Shown piece after piece: positions 1 to 8,254 of a stretch of DNA of 64,000 nt. Numbering within the stretch: the stretch's first letter is position 1; every line of letters begins with the position of its first letter. The translations under genes were made by a program, and so were the position numbers. The notes below the pieces were generated by a model, which saw only the letters and a list, made by a program, of their open reading frames with translations, had not been told where the DNA came from and ran no database searches. Source of the DNA: RGIG5612 sp050944475 (lineage in GTDB: Bacteria; Bacillota; Clostridia; Lachnospirales; Lachnospiraceae); the NCBI GenBank assembly GCA_050944475.1, contig JBMNRD010000005.1, forward strand, positions 62,001 through 126,000, given 5' to 3'.

Positions 1-716
1 GAAAGGGCGGTGTGGGTAAATCCTTTGTCACCGGAACACTTGCGGTTCAGCTTGCAAAGACAGGTTATAAGGTGGGCATCATGGATGCAGACATCACCGG
101 ACCTTCAATTCAGAAAATGTTCGGAGTCAAGGGTGAGGTCAGCGGCAACGAACACGGCATTTTTCCCGGGGCAACGAAGAACGGCATTAAGATTATCAGC
201 ATAAACATGCTCCTGGATCGCGAGGACACCCCGGTATTATGGAGGGGTCCCGTGCTGGCGGGAGTTGTAAAGCAGTTCTGGTCGGACGTTGTGTGGGGCG
301 AGCTGGATTATCTTCTGGTGGATATGCCTCCCGGAACCGGTGATGTGCCGATGACGGTTTTCCAATCACTTCCGCTTGACGGCGTAATTGTTGTAACCTC
401 ACCCCAGGATCTTGTCACAATGATTGTCAAGAAAGCGTATCACATGGCGGGCACCATGAAGGTTAAGGTTTTGGGCCTTATAGAAAATTACAGCTATCTG
501 GAATGCCCGGACTGCGGAAAGAGAATAAACGTATTTGGTGAAAGCAACATTGAAGAGGTTGCGGAAGAAATAGGCTCTGCGGTTCTTGGGAAAATGCCGC
601 TGGTTCCGGAACTGGCAAGGCTCTCTGATGAGGGAAGGTTTGAGGAAATCGATATCGATATCTTTGCTTATGCAGTTGAAAGAATAACGTCCCTTAAGTC
701 ACGTCCCGTAAAATGA
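1..716 (+). CDS. mrp: Mrp/NBP35-family Fe-S cluster carrier ATPase, 5' truncated by window edge
   Basis: This P-loop ATPase of the Mrp/ApbC/NBP35 family binds and transfers Fe-S clusters to apoproteins in the cytosol. The frame is already open at the window edge and reads KGGVGKS, the deviant Walker A motif, at bases 3-23, so the true start lies upstream and roughly the first 35-40 residues are missing. A GTG at base 12 lies inside the P-loop and is not a credible start. Further support comes from MDADITGPS (switch region), the DMPPGTGD Walker B-like motif, and the C-terminal CPDC pair that bridges a [4Fe-4S] cluster in the dimer. It ends in SRPVK. It is transcribed toward the phosphoribosyltransferase gene 113 bp downstream. 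Confidence 0.93.
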   Translation, partial: KGGVGKSFVTGTLAVQLAKTGYKVGIMDADITGPSIQKMFGVKGEVSGNEHGIFPGATKNGIKIISINMLLDREDTPVLWRGPVLAGVVKQFWSDVVWGELDYLLVDMPPGTGDVPMTVFQSLPLDGVIVVTSPQDLVTMIVKKAYHMAGTMKVKVLGLIENYSYLECPDCGKRINVFGESNIEEVAEEIGSAVLGKMPLVPELARLSDEGRFEEIDIDIFAYAVERITSLKSRPVK

Positions 717-718
717 AA

Positions 719-806
719 TGTATCCGGGTGGTGCCGGGAATAAGACTTGCGTTATTGCCGTTTTAACGGTTGTTTTCAGGTGTATCCAGGCGGCGCAGGG
801 GATAAG
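719..806. repeat. Imperfect 26-bp direct repeat in the mrp-PRTase intergenic region
   Basis: Two 26-bp copies at 719-744 and 781-806 match at 21 of 26 positions by eye, both beginning TGTATCC and ending ATAAG. Between them lies a short stem (CCGTT, two-base loop, AACGG, at about 758-769) followed by a T-rich stretch, which could be a weak terminator. The role is unknown. Confidence 0.5.
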
Positions 807-829
807 GAGACATTGTAAAAGGAGGCATA

Positions 830-1393
830 GTGAAAAAGTACTATAAAATGACAATCGCAGGCTGCGAAAGAGAGCTTCCCTTATGCAAGGCGTCAGACAG
901 CCTGGCAATTGCTGGATTTGTTATTTTCGGTGATGTGGAGTTGACTTGTGCATGTGCGGCCGAATTGTTGAAAAGGGCACCGGAATTTGATTATATGGTG
1001 GCTCCGGAGGCAAAGGCAATTCCTTTGATTCACGAGATGGCAAGGCAGAGCGGCAGAAATGAATACTGCCTGGTGCGCAAGGCTCCGAAGTTGTATATGG
1101 ACGGAGTATTTGAAACTCAGGTGCAGTCGATTACCACACGGGGAGTGCAGCATCTTTACATGGACGGCAAGGATGCAAGGCTTATTAAGGGCAAGAAAGT
1201 ATTGATTCTTGACGATGTTATCTCCACAGGAGAATCCTTGGCAGCCGTTGAGAAGCTTGTAAATGAAGCCGGGGGAGAGATTGCGGGCCGTATGGCTATA
1301 CTTGCCGAGGGGGATGCGGCAAAAAGGAACGACATAATCTTCCTTGAAGCACTGCCGTTGTTCGACGGAGATTTCAATCCTCTGCCGTTTTAA
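830..1393 (+). CDS. Purine (adenine/xanthine-like) phosphoribosyltransferase family protein
   Basis: The 187-residue protein carries the type I phosphoribosyltransferase PRPP-binding motif LILDDVISTGES at about residues 124-136 and an APEAKAIPL loop typical of the adenine/xanthine PRTase branch. The expected reaction is base + PRPP to nucleoside monophosphate + PPi in cytosolic purine salvage, but the base cannot be assigned from sequence. The start is a GTG six bases behind a strong AAAGGAGG ribosome binding site. The stop codon directly abuts the stop of the convergent DUF4015 gene with no intergenic base. A regulatory rather than catalytic role cannot be excluded. Confidence 0.8.
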   Translation: MKKYYKMTIAGCERELPLCKASDSLAIAGFVIFGDVELTCACAAELLKRAPEFDYMVAPEAKAIPLIHEMARQSGRNEYCLVRKAPKLYMDGVFETQVQSITTRGVQHLYMDGKDARLIKGKKVLILDDVISTGESLAAVEKLVNEAGGEIAGRMAILAEGDAAKRNDIIFLEALPLFDGDFNPLPF

Positions 1394-3148
1394 TCATCCT
1401 TCATAAAGCTTTAATTTTATCGGTGCTCCGTTCGAGAATCTGGTTCCGTTCTTATAATCATATCCGAGGGAGGGCGCCATCATTGTATAAGTTTTCAGGC
1501 TTGAGGCTGAATTCCATGTAAGGAAGCCTCCGGTCAGACCTGCATCGTAGAGAGCCTGCGCCTGGCTTCCGAAATATTCGGTATCGCAGTATATACTTAC
1601 ATTCCACCATGGAACCATATAGCAAGTGAGCCACGTCCTGGCAAGTCCCGGGGTTTCGATTTCCTTCTGCCTTGCGGCAGCCTTGGTTGCCCATTCATAG
1701 ATGGTGGGATAGGGGACTGTCCATGTGTCAACGGATCTGCCGTAGTGATCGGTGTAGGGCATGGCGCTGACTGCATCAACGATATTGGAAATGGCCGGGA
1801 AATACTGTCCGTAAGCAGTCACATATGCGCTGGCACATTCTGCAAATACATCTACTGAAAGGTAAACATTTTCCCTGTGAATCTGGTCTGCGGCATAGAA
1901 GCAGAAGTTTTGGATGGCTTCCGCCTTTTCCTCTCCGTATTCGTTTTTGAAATCCGTCGTTTCGTCCAGGGACATGCTGAAAGATTCCTCGGGAAAACGA
2001 ACATAGTCGAATTGAATCTCATTCGGAGAGAACTTTTCAATGACCTCCAGTGCCAATCGGACATTATAATACCAGACGTCCCTGGAAAAGGCCGACGGCC
2101 AGGTCTGGACGGCCGACTCGGACTCGATACAACTTTCCGGATGATCGCGCCCATAGAGAATATCGTTAAATACAACAATCCGGCAGATAAGATAAAGACC
2201 GGCACTCTTTATTCTGTTTACAGCATTGGTTACTGTTGTCTCATCCCACCAGTAGATGTCCGAGGAGTAGGGGGAAAGCTCGTCCGCAGTTTTCATGGGG
2301 CAGGCAAGTATACCGTCCTTGATGTCCAGAACAATGGCATTTGCACCGTTTTCCTTTGCCAGGGCTATATAATCGTCAATTTTCTCAATTGCTTTGATAC
2401 AAACATACAGGCATCTTGCATCGTCCAACAGCACATTATCCTCAAATTGCGGCTTTTCATAGGGAAACCAGTCAAGGCACTCCGGGGTACCGCCGTACAG
2501 CTCGTAAGCAAATTCCCTTCCCTTGTGGATATCGAGAATATCGTCATTGACTTTTTCCGCCTCCCGCCGGCTGTCCACAAGATACTTGGAGAAGACCCAG
2601 CCTGTGGTGTCATCAAACTGTACTTGATACATCGGGATACTGCCGTCATCAAGCAACTCGTCATAAGCCAGAATTTTCAGATGGGCACCTTTTTTAACAA
2701 AACCCTCTATTTCGCAGCCATGATAATCGGAATAGACTGTGGTTGAGGTCCTGACCCATTTTTCACGCTCAAGAATTATGTCATCAACACTGTCAACCAG
2801 AAACTCTTCATTGACATAGTACCTGTTGCGCCCATGCTCCACAATGACATAAGTACGGCCGTTTTCCGTATAGTGCTCATCGGTGACGCTGACTTTTGTC
2901 CCCCTGCTGATGCCTGCTTCGGCTCTGAACAGACGGCGCTCGTAGTCATCATAAATATATACTTCGGCGGCGGCGTTGGTGGAAGCAAGATATTTGTAGT
3001 TTTTATTTTTTTCCGTCTGGTTAATAATGAGCAGCACACCACCGGCAATGACTGCTAAAGCCGCAATTATAAGCAGCACCAGGAGAGTCCGGCGGATTAT
3101 CCTGCGTCTTTTGAGTATTTTATTTCTATTGGAAGTTCTGAAAGCCAT
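1394..3148 (-). CDS. Membrane-anchored DUF4015 putative glycoside hydrolase with SH3-like N-terminal region
   Basis: The 584-residue protein begins with a very basic cytosolic stretch (RNKILKRRRIIRRT) and one hydrophobic segment at about residues 21-42, so it should be anchored with its bulk outside the cell. Residues of about 45-190 resemble two SH3-like wall-binding modules (for example GWVFSKYLVDSR). Residues of about 225-565 match the DUF4015 putative glycosyl-hydrolase barrel, with VLDIKDG, FDYVRFPE and AMPYTDHYG as recognisable blocks. The family is assigned to TIM-barrel glycoside hydrolases by similarity, but the substrate is not known to me. It is transcribed alone, convergent with the PRTase gene and divergent from the CofE-like gene. 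Confidence 0.78.
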   Translation of the reverse strand: MAFRTSNRNKILKRRRIIRRTLLVLLIIAALAVIAGGVLLIINQTEKNKNYKYLASTNAAAEVYIYDDYERRLFRAEAGISRGTKVSVTDEHYTENGRTYVIVEHGRNRYYVNEEFLVDSVDDIILEREKWVRTSTTVYSDYHGCEIEGFVKKGAHLKILAYDELLDDGSIPMYQVQFDDTTGWVFSKYLVDSRREAEKVNDDILDIHKGREFAYELYGGTPECLDWFPYEKPQFEDNVLLDDARCLYVCIKAIEKIDDYIALAKENGANAIVLDIKDGILACPMKTADELSPYSSDIYWWDETTVTNAVNRIKSAGLYLICRIVVFNDILYGRDHPESCIESESAVQTWPSAFSRDVWYYNVRLALEVIEKFSPNEIQFDYVRFPEESFSMSLDETTDFKNEYGEEKAEAIQNFCFYAADQIHRENVYLSVDVFAECASAYVTAYGQYFPAISNIVDAVSAMPYTDHYGRSVDTWTVPYPTIYEWATKAAARQKEIETPGLARTWLTCYMVPWWNVSIYCDTEYFGSQAQALYDAGLTGGFLTWNSASSLKTYTMMAPSLGYDYKNGTRFSNGAPIKLKLYEG

Positions 3149-3371
3149 ATATACCGTCCACTATGTATTTCCGGGTACCGGAAAGCGGGAATTATTTTCC
3201 TGTCAATAGTAATACATATCGAAAAAATTATCAATTGCCATTTACGGTCCGGCGTTTATGTGACAAAGGTTTTCATGAACTATTTAAAAAACAGTGGCGG
3301 TTTTCCTTGAAATATGCTAAAATTTTTCAGTATTTCTTAAAGCATGTATGCCTTACGAAGGAGACAAGATA

Positions 3372-4562
3372 ATGCAAAGAAGAATTGGAACCGTTTCAAG
3401 AGGATTGCGGGGGCCGATTGTAAAGGACGGAGACGACCTGCGCAAAATCGTCGTTGATACTTTGATGGACTGTGTAAACGGCGGCGAATTTGAAATCGGC
3501 AGAAAAGATGTTCTGGCGATTACCGAATCTATCTTGGCACGCTCCCAAAAGAACTACGCAACTGTTAATCAGCTTGCTGTCGATGTCAGAAATAAATTTG
3601 GCGGCGGGACGGTCGGTGTGGTTTTTCCCATCTTTTCCCGCAACAGATTTTCAATCTGCCTGAAGGGAATCGCCACGGGCTGTAAAAAGGTCGTTCTGAT
3701 GCTCAGCTATCCAAGCGATGAGGTCGGCAACCATCTTATTGATATCGATATGCTGGATGAGCACGGAATCAATCCATATTCGGATGTCCTTACTTTAGAA
3801 AAGTTCGAGGAATTATTCGGCAAACCAAGACATATATTTACAGATATAAACTATATCGATTTATTTAAGGAAATTATCGAGGGGGCCGGAGCAGAGGCCG
3901 AGATTATTTTCTCCAACCGCCCCAGGACGATACTTGAATATACTGATTGTGTGCTGTGTGCGGATATCCATACGCGCTTCAGGACCAAAAGACTTATTAA
4001 GGCCGCAGGCGGCAGAATCGTTCTTGGAATGGATGAGCTGCTGAATGCACCGGTTGACGGCTCCGGCTTTAATCCGGAATACGGAATTCTGGGCTCAAAT
4101 AAGGCAACGGAGGATTCAATCAAGTTGTTCCCCACCGGCTGCCGGGAATTTGTTGAAGGAGTCCAGGCCGATATCAGGGGACGTACAGGGAAGACCGTCG
4201 AGGTAATGTTGTACGGTGACGGCGCCTTCAAGGATCCTGTCGGTAAAATCTGGGAGCTTGCAGATCCGGTTGTTTCCCCGGGATATACATCGGGACTTGC
4301 GGGACAACCAAATGAGCTTAAGCTTAAATATCTTGCCGATAACGATTTTAGCGATCTTCGCGGAGATGAACTGAAGGAGGCAATTTTCCGGGCCATTAAG
4401 GAGAAGGACGATAACCTTAAAGGCCGGATGGCTGCAGAGGGTACGACTCCGCGCCGGTTGACGGATCTTCTGGGTTCGCTTTCGGATCTGACATCAGGCT
4501 CCGGAGACAAGGGAACCCCGTTCGTTTACATACAAGGTTATTTCGATAATTATACGGATTGA
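3372..4562 (+). CDS. CofE-like (coenzyme F420-0:L-glutamate ligase family) protein
   Basis: The 396-residue protein resembles the F420-0:gamma-L-glutamyl ligase family, which in F420 producers adds glutamate to F420-0 using GTP. Conserved-looking blocks include DVLAITESILARSQ near the N-terminus and YGDGAFKDPVGKIWELADP toward the C-terminus. I chose the ATG at 3372 because GAAGGAG lies 8 bases upstream; an upstream in-frame ATG at 3348 has no such site and would put the binding site inside the gene. No other F420 biosynthesis gene is in the window, so a role in F420 is unproven and a different amide-bond ligase role is possible. An extended -10 (TGCTAAAAT) lies about 55 bp upstream. Confidence 0.75.
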   Translation: MQRRIGTVSRGLRGPIVKDGDDLRKIVVDTLMDCVNGGEFEIGRKDVLAITESILARSQKNYATVNQLAVDVRNKFGGGTVGVVFPIFSRNRFSICLKGIATGCKKVVLMLSYPSDEVGNHLIDIDMLDEHGINPYSDVLTLEKFEELFGKPRHIFTDINYIDLFKEIIEGAGAEAEIIFSNRPRTILEYTDCVLCADIHTRFRTKRLIKAAGGRIVLGMDELLNAPVDGSGFNPEYGILGSNKATEDSIKLFPTGCREFVEGVQADIRGRTGKTVEVMLYGDGAFKDPVGKIWELADPVVSPGYTSGLAGQPNELKLKYLADNDFSDLRGDELKEAIFRAIKEKDDNLKGRMAAEGTTPRRLTDLLGSLSDLTSGSGDKGTPFVYIQGYFDNYTD

Positions 4563-4585
4563 AAACGGCCTGTTAAAGCAAGGGT

Positions 4586-4679
4586 ATGATAATTATTTTG
4601 ACAGGTCACGGAAATTCGAAGGAAGGCAGTTATTGCCGGAAAAACCAAACATTTTCACTTAAAATAAAATAATTATCAT
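4586..4679. repeat. Perfect 14-bp inverted repeat upstream of the cupin gene, with related AT-rich motifs
   Basis: ATGATAATTATTTT at 4586-4599 is the exact reverse complement of AAAATAATTATCAT at 4666-4679, with a 66-bp spacer. A GATAATTAT core also occurs at 4543-4551, and its complement TAATTATC near 4717, so four related sites lie within 190 bp ahead of the cupin gene. This arrangement looks more like regulator binding than like a terminator. The core resembles half of a Fur-type box, but I cannot assign a regulator. Confidence 0.5.
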
Positions 4680-4766
4680 CTTGTTTAAGCAGGTTGTGCG
4701 TGATACACTATCGTAAGGTAATTATCTTGCTGAAATAATTGAATTGAGAATTAGGAGGTTATTATA

Positions 4767-5126
4767 ATGTTGTACAAAGTTATGAAGGGCGCAGATGCCT
4801 GGGAGTATGAAGGAAAAGGTCACTATGACTGCAAGGCAACCAGACTTCATACCAATACTGATTTAGAGGGCGGCAGGCTTACCATGGGACTTACCCATTT
4901 CTTCCCGGGTGGCGGCGCATTCGTTCGCAAGTCGGCTTTCGAGATGATTTATTATGTGAAAGAGGGCAACCTTACCATTATTACTGCAGACACTGAGGAC
5001 GGTGAGCAGACCAGACATGAGCTCGTTACGGGCGACTCTATACGCTTCATGCCCGGCGCATGCAGGGGAATTGATAACGAGTCTGACGAAATTGTTCAGA
5101 TGCTTGTCGTTATGATTGTTGAGTAA
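4767..5126 (+). CDS. Small single-domain cupin protein
   Basis: This 119-residue protein has the size and beta-barrel pattern of a single cupin domain: HFFPGGGAF, then YYVKEGNLTI (the cupin strand-turn-strand), then LVTGDSIRFMPGACRGI. The usual metal-binding HxH...E of motif 1 is not intact (the region reads GAFVRKSAFEMIYYV), so metal binding and catalysis are doubtful and a ligand-binding role is possible. The ATG follows AGGAGG by 9 bases. It is a single-gene unit ending at a clear terminator, with a repeat-rich upstream region. The function is unknown. Confidence 0.75.
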   Translation: MLYKVMKGADAWEYEGKGHYDCKATRLHTNTDLEGGRLTMGLTHFFPGGGAFVRKSAFEMIYYVKEGNLTIITADTEDGEQTRHELVTGDSIRFMPGACRGIDNESDEIVQMLVVMIVE

Positions 5127-5144
5127 TTTTAAATTGCGCATCTG

Positions 5145-5180
5145 AAATGCCGGAGTTTTTTAAAAGACTCCGGCATTTTG
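5145..5180 (+). terminator. Rho-independent terminator after the cupin gene
   Basis: AAATGCCGGAGT pairs with ACTCCGGCATTT across a short T/A-rich loop, followed by TTGTT. It lies 19 bp after the cupin stop codon. Confidence 0.8.
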
Positions 5181-5255
5181 TTAGCCGGAAAATGAAATTG
5201 CGATTGACATTTACAAAGTGTTTTATTATAATCACAAAGCACGCTTAAAACGCAC

Positions 5256-5328
5256 GGGGCTTTAGCTCAACTGGGAGAGCACCTGCCTTACAAGCAGGGG
5301 GTTGTAGGTTCGAGCCCTATAGGCCCCA
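5256..5328 (+). tRNA. tRNA-Val (anticodon TAC)
   Basis: A complete 73-base cloverleaf can be folded by eye. It has the acceptor GGGGCTT/AGGCCCC, the D-loop TAGCTCAACTGGG, and anticodon stem CCTGC/GCAGG with loop CTTACAA giving anticodon TAC. The T-arm GTTCGAG is canonical and the discriminator base is A. CCA is not encoded. Confidence 0.95.
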
Positions 5329-5332
5329 TTAT

Positions 5333-5406
5333 GGCGAGATAGCTCAGCTGGCTAGAGCACGCGGTTCATACCCGCGCGGTCGAGGGTTCAAATCCCCCTC
5401 TCGCTA
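5333..5406 (+). tRNA. tRNA-Met (anticodon CAT), elongator type
   Basis: A 74-base cloverleaf follows tRNA-Val by 4 bases. The anticodon stem CGCGG/CCGCG has the loop TTCATAC with anticodon CAT. The acceptor is paired at the top (G-T) and the anticodon stem lacks three consecutive G-C pairs next to the loop, so this is an elongator-type tRNA-Met rather than the initiator. A lysidine-modified tRNA-Ile2 is a less likely alternative. CCA is not encoded. Confidence 0.92.
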
Positions 5407-5414
5407 TCGCAGTA

Positions 5415-5458
5415 GATACGGCAATTGGTACATTTATCGGTTGCCGTATCGCTTTTTA
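5415..5458 (+). terminator. Rho-independent terminator after the tRNA pair
   Basis: GATACGGCAA at 5415-5424 pairs perfectly with TTGCCGTATC at 5441-5450, followed by GCTTTTTA. It closes the two-tRNA transcript. Confidence 0.82.
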
Positions 5459-5498
5459 TGTTCTTATCTTCTTTACGATTCAAATTTGTAGTATAATT

Positions 5499-5531
5499 TT
5501 CCAAGGACATTCCAAGGACATTCCAAGGATA
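5499..5531 (+). repeat. Three tandem 11-bp repeats just downstream of a TATAAT box
   Basis: Three head-to-tail copies of TTCCAAGGACA (the last ending ATA) occupy 5499-5509, 5510-5520 and 5521-5531. A TATAAT at 5492-5497 lies directly upstream, so the repeats would fall at the start of the pyrophosphatase transcript. The 11-bp period is close to one helical turn, which fits phased protein contacts, but this is inference. Confidence 0.6.
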
Positions 5532-5547
5532 TTAATTGAAAGGAGAA

Positions 5548-5586
5548 ATGATGTATAGGCTCATGAAATACATCATAGAAGAATAA
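5548..5586 (+). CDS. Possible 12-codon leader ORF directly ahead of the pyrophosphatase gene
   Basis: The only good ribosome binding site here (AAAGGAG at about 5539-5545) lies 2-5 bases before tandem ATGs at 5548 and 5551. They open a frame encoding MMYRLMKYIIEE and ending in TAA at 5584-5586. The pyrophosphatase ATG follows immediately (TAAATG) in the same frame and has no good site of its own. Translation of the main gene would therefore depend on reinitiation or coupling. No expression evidence exists. Confidence 0.4.
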   Translation: MMYRLMKYIIEE

Positions 5587-7206
5587 ATGATTCATATTTT
5601 CGGACACAAAAATCCGGATACCGACTCAATATGTTCGGCAATAGCACTGGCAGAGCTCAAACGCCTGCAAGGCCAAAATGCGACAGCTTACAGACTTGGC
5701 CCTCTCAACAAGGAGAGTGTCTTTGTGCTGAAACACTTCGGTGTGGAAGAGCCGCCGCTTCTTGAAGATGTAAAAACACAGATAAAAGATGTACCATACT
5801 CAAAATCGGAAGGCGTGGCACCAAGCGAGTCTATAGGGGAAGTATTCAACAAGATGCATTTGAATTCTCAGCGCTCACTTGCGGTAGTTAACGAACAAGG
5901 ATATCTTGCGGGGCTTGTTACTATGCACGACATAGCCATGACCATGATTCGCGGAGACATATACCGGCTCGACACATCACTAAAGAATTTGAAGACCTTA
6001 TTGAAAGGTAAAGAGCTCACTCCCTGTAAGCAGCGCTACGAAGGAAGAATCTCTGTGGCCGCGTACTATCCTGCCAACGAAAAACTTCTGAGCATTCTGA
6101 CACCTGACAGGATACTCATCGTGGGAGACAGATATGAAGTTATAGAAAATGCAATTGAAAATGATGTCCCGTTAATTCTATTATCCGGCGGTCATGAGCT
6201 CCCGGAACACATCTGTGAAAAAGCTGAAAATAAAGGTACGGGTATACTTTCCTGTGCGCTCGACACATATACAATTTCAAAGCTTCTTACACAGTGCAAC
6301 GAGATTATCTCCATCGCTATTACCGAAAATTTGAAGGTGTTCCGAGAAGATGACCTTCTGGAAGTTGCGGTGGAAGTAATGAAGGACACGAATTATTCAA
6401 CATATCCCGTGGTCGACAAAGACGGGAAATACCTGGGACTTATAGCCAGAAGGCATGTTCTCCTGTCATCCGGAAAGAAAGTTATCCTGGTAGATCATAA
6501 CGAATCATCTCAGTCTGCAGCCGGAATCAAACAGGCTAAGATTTTAGAGGTGGTGGATCACCATCGTATCGGAGATCTTCTTACGAACGAACCCATATAT
6601 TTCAGAAATGAACCTGTAGGGAGTACCTGTACCATAGTAGAAAGACTCTACAGAGAAGCGGGAATAGAACCAGAAAAGCGTGTAAAAGGATTGTTGTTGA
6701 GCGGGATTTTATCGGACACACTCAATCTCCTTTCTCCCACGGCAACTTCGCATGACAGCAAAGCTATGGAGAGATTGGAAGGCGCAGTGGAAAACCGGGA
6801 AGAATTTGCAAGAAAAATGTTTACCGTCGGCAGCCGCATTGAGGAGAGCGAGTCAATGGAAGAGCTTCTCAAACAAGATTTTAAGCGGTTTGATGTGAGC
6901 GGCAGAAGTTTAGGAATCTCGCAACTATACACTATGGACCGGGACAGTATACTCACACGGGAGAAAGAAATCCTGGATACTCTAAAGGCAAACACTCTTA
7001 AAAACGAGGAAATTCTGTCTTCAATGCTTGTTGTAACCGATATTCTGTCGCAAGGTTCTTATATTTATGCCTATTCCCAGGAAAAGGGTTTCCTGACCCG
7101 TACATTCGGGGACGACTTTGAACAAGGACAGTTTCTTCCCGGCGTACTTTCAAGAAAAAAGCAGATTGTTCCGGTTATAATGCAGAAAAATCCGACCGGA
7201 ATCTGA
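5587..7206 (+). CDS. ppaC: Mn-dependent inorganic pyrophosphatase with CBS-DRTGG-CBS regulatory insert
   Basis: The 539-residue protein is a family II (DHH) pyrophosphatase that hydrolyses PPi to phosphate in the cytosol and is Mn/Co dependent. The N-terminal GHKNPDTDSICSA carries metal-binding His/Asp residues, and VDHNESSQS and VVDHHRIGD carry further DHH-family ligands. Between them (about residues 65-300) lie a CBS domain, a DRTGG-type domain and a second CBS domain. In clostridial homologues this insert gives inhibition by AMP and activation by diadenosine polyphosphates. The C-terminal DHHA2 domain includes SRKKQIVPVI, the substrate-binding RKKQ block. The length matches the regulated subfamily. 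Confidence 0.95.
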   Translation: MIHIFGHKNPDTDSICSAIALAELKRLQGQNATAYRLGPLNKESVFVLKHFGVEEPPLLEDVKTQIKDVPYSKSEGVAPSESIGEVFNKMHLNSQRSLAVVNEQGYLAGLVTMHDIAMTMIRGDIYRLDTSLKNLKTLLKGKELTPCKQRYEGRISVAAYYPANEKLLSILTPDRILIVGDRYEVIENAIENDVPLILLSGGHELPEHICEKAENKGTGILSCALDTYTISKLLTQCNEIISIAITENLKVFREDDLLEVAVEVMKDTNYSTYPVVDKDGKYLGLIARRHVLLSSGKKVILVDHNESSQSAAGIKQAKILEVVDHHRIGDLLTNEPIYFRNEPVGSTCTIVERLYREAGIEPEKRVKGLLLSGILSDTLNLLSPTATSHDSKAMERLEGAVENREEFARKMFTVGSRIEESESMEELLKQDFKRFDVSGRSLGISQLYTMDRDSILTREKEILDTLKANTLKNEEILSSMLVVTDILSQGSYIYAYSQEKGFLTRTFGDDFEQGQFLPGVLSRKKQIVPVIMQKNPTGI

Positions 7207-7306
7207 TTGTTGCCCAAAGAACCCTAATGCCGCCGTTTATGCTGGACAAAAGCCTGAGATATTTGAAGCAATAGATACTTCAGCATTAAAAGCCGGAGGC
7301 ACCGGA

Positions 7307-8254
7307 CTAATCCGATAAAAAGCGGTCCAGTGCTTCATTTATTTCCTGCTCATGTCCTGCCATCATGTGCCCTCCATCCTCGAAAGCAATAAAAGTGCAG
7401 TCCGGAAAACGGGGGACAGCAAGCCTTGTTTTCTCAAAGCTTGCGACAGAATCATCCTTGGCATGGAGGATTAAAGTCGGCATTTTGAGAGATTCGACAG
7501 AATATTGATCAAAATGTCTCTCCATATCAGGATTGGTTTGTTCACCATCCAAGATTGCACCGGCTTTCCGTTCACTAACGGGTTGAATATCTTCTACCGT
7601 AGACGGAGGCAGTCCCATCAGCGGCTTGAACAAAGGACTGATCAGATACATGGCATAATCCGATATCAGGGCTTTGGGTGGCGCCTGGTATTGCAGGTAG
7701 CTTTCCGGTTCTTGGTCAGGCGGCATTGCTGAGCAAAATAGAATTAAACCTTTGACGCGCTCAGGATAATCAAGGGCGAAACGGATTGCCGGTGTGCCGC
7801 CTGCCGAGGTTGCGAGGACAAACACACTGTCAATATTTAGGAAATCGAGAAGCTCGGCAAAGGCATCTGCCTGAGCTTTTGGGGAACCGTCATCTTTAGT
7901 ATCTGAACCGAGATAGCCGAAACGAGAAGGTGCAATGAGACGATTTGCCGACTTTCTTGCTTTTACTGTCTCATATGCCTGGTCGTAGCCCCCGAAAATT
8001 CCATGCACCGATAAGATAACTTCACCGTTGCCTTCATCAAGGTAAGTCACATCACCATAGGAAAGCGCCGCTGTTTTTACATCATAGTTTGAAAGGCGTT
8101 TATGTGCTTTCGTAAGACCGTTTGATGTGCAAGCACCTTGAACACCTGCATACAGTAAAAAGAGCAGCAGAACTCCTAAGATTATCCAAAGCATAGAAAA
8201 TCTCCTTCTTTTTTGTTGAATTGTTTTTTTCTTGTTTTCTTGCAAGAGATTCAC
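7307..8254 (-). CDS. Membrane-anchored alpha/beta hydrolase in an operon with TetR
   Basis: This 315-residue alpha/beta hydrolase has a basic N-terminus and one hydrophobic anchor (about residues 22-41), so the catalytic domain is probably outside the membrane. The oxyanion strand is SVHGIFGG, the nucleophile elbow is ATSAGG (a G-x-S-x-G variant), the acid is in HAKDDSV and the base is the His in GGHMMAG. The GTG start at 8254 overlaps the TetR stop as GTGA, suggesting coupling. An ATG at 8194 has a better-spaced AAGGAG and would give 295 residues beginning directly with the anchor, so the start is uncertain. The partner TetR should regulate it; the substrate is unknown. Confidence 0.82.
   Translation of the reverse strand: MNLLQENKKKTIQQKRRRFSMLWIILGVLLLFLLYAGVQGACTSNGLTKAHKRLSNYDVKTAALSYGDVTYLDEGNGEVILSVHGIFGGYDQAYETVKARKSANRLIAPSRFGYLGSDTKDDGSPKAQADAFAELLDFLNIDSVFVLATSAGGTPAIRFALDYPERVKGLILFCSAMPPDQEPESYLQYQAPPKALISDYAMYLISPLFKPLMGLPPSTVEDIQPVSERKAGAILDGEQTNPDMERHFDQYSVESLKMPTLILHAKDDSVASFEKTRLAVPRFPDCTFIAFEDGGHMMAGHEQEINEALDRFLSD

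Noticed and set aside
1877..2746. 289-codon plus-strand open frame
   Set aside because: It lies entirely antisense to the DUF4015 gene, has no ribosome binding site and reads as a shadow with unlikely composition.
5499..5531. Possible CRISPR-like repeats
   Set aside because: The three units are 11 bp, directly abutting without spacers; no cas genes are present. They are a simple tandem repeat.
7207..7317. Protein-like stretch ending AIDTSALKAGGTGLIR between ppaC and the hydrolase gene
   Set aside because: It is only about 35 codons with no start, two frames look equally plausible, and it overlaps the convergent gene end. It is too short to call a remnant.
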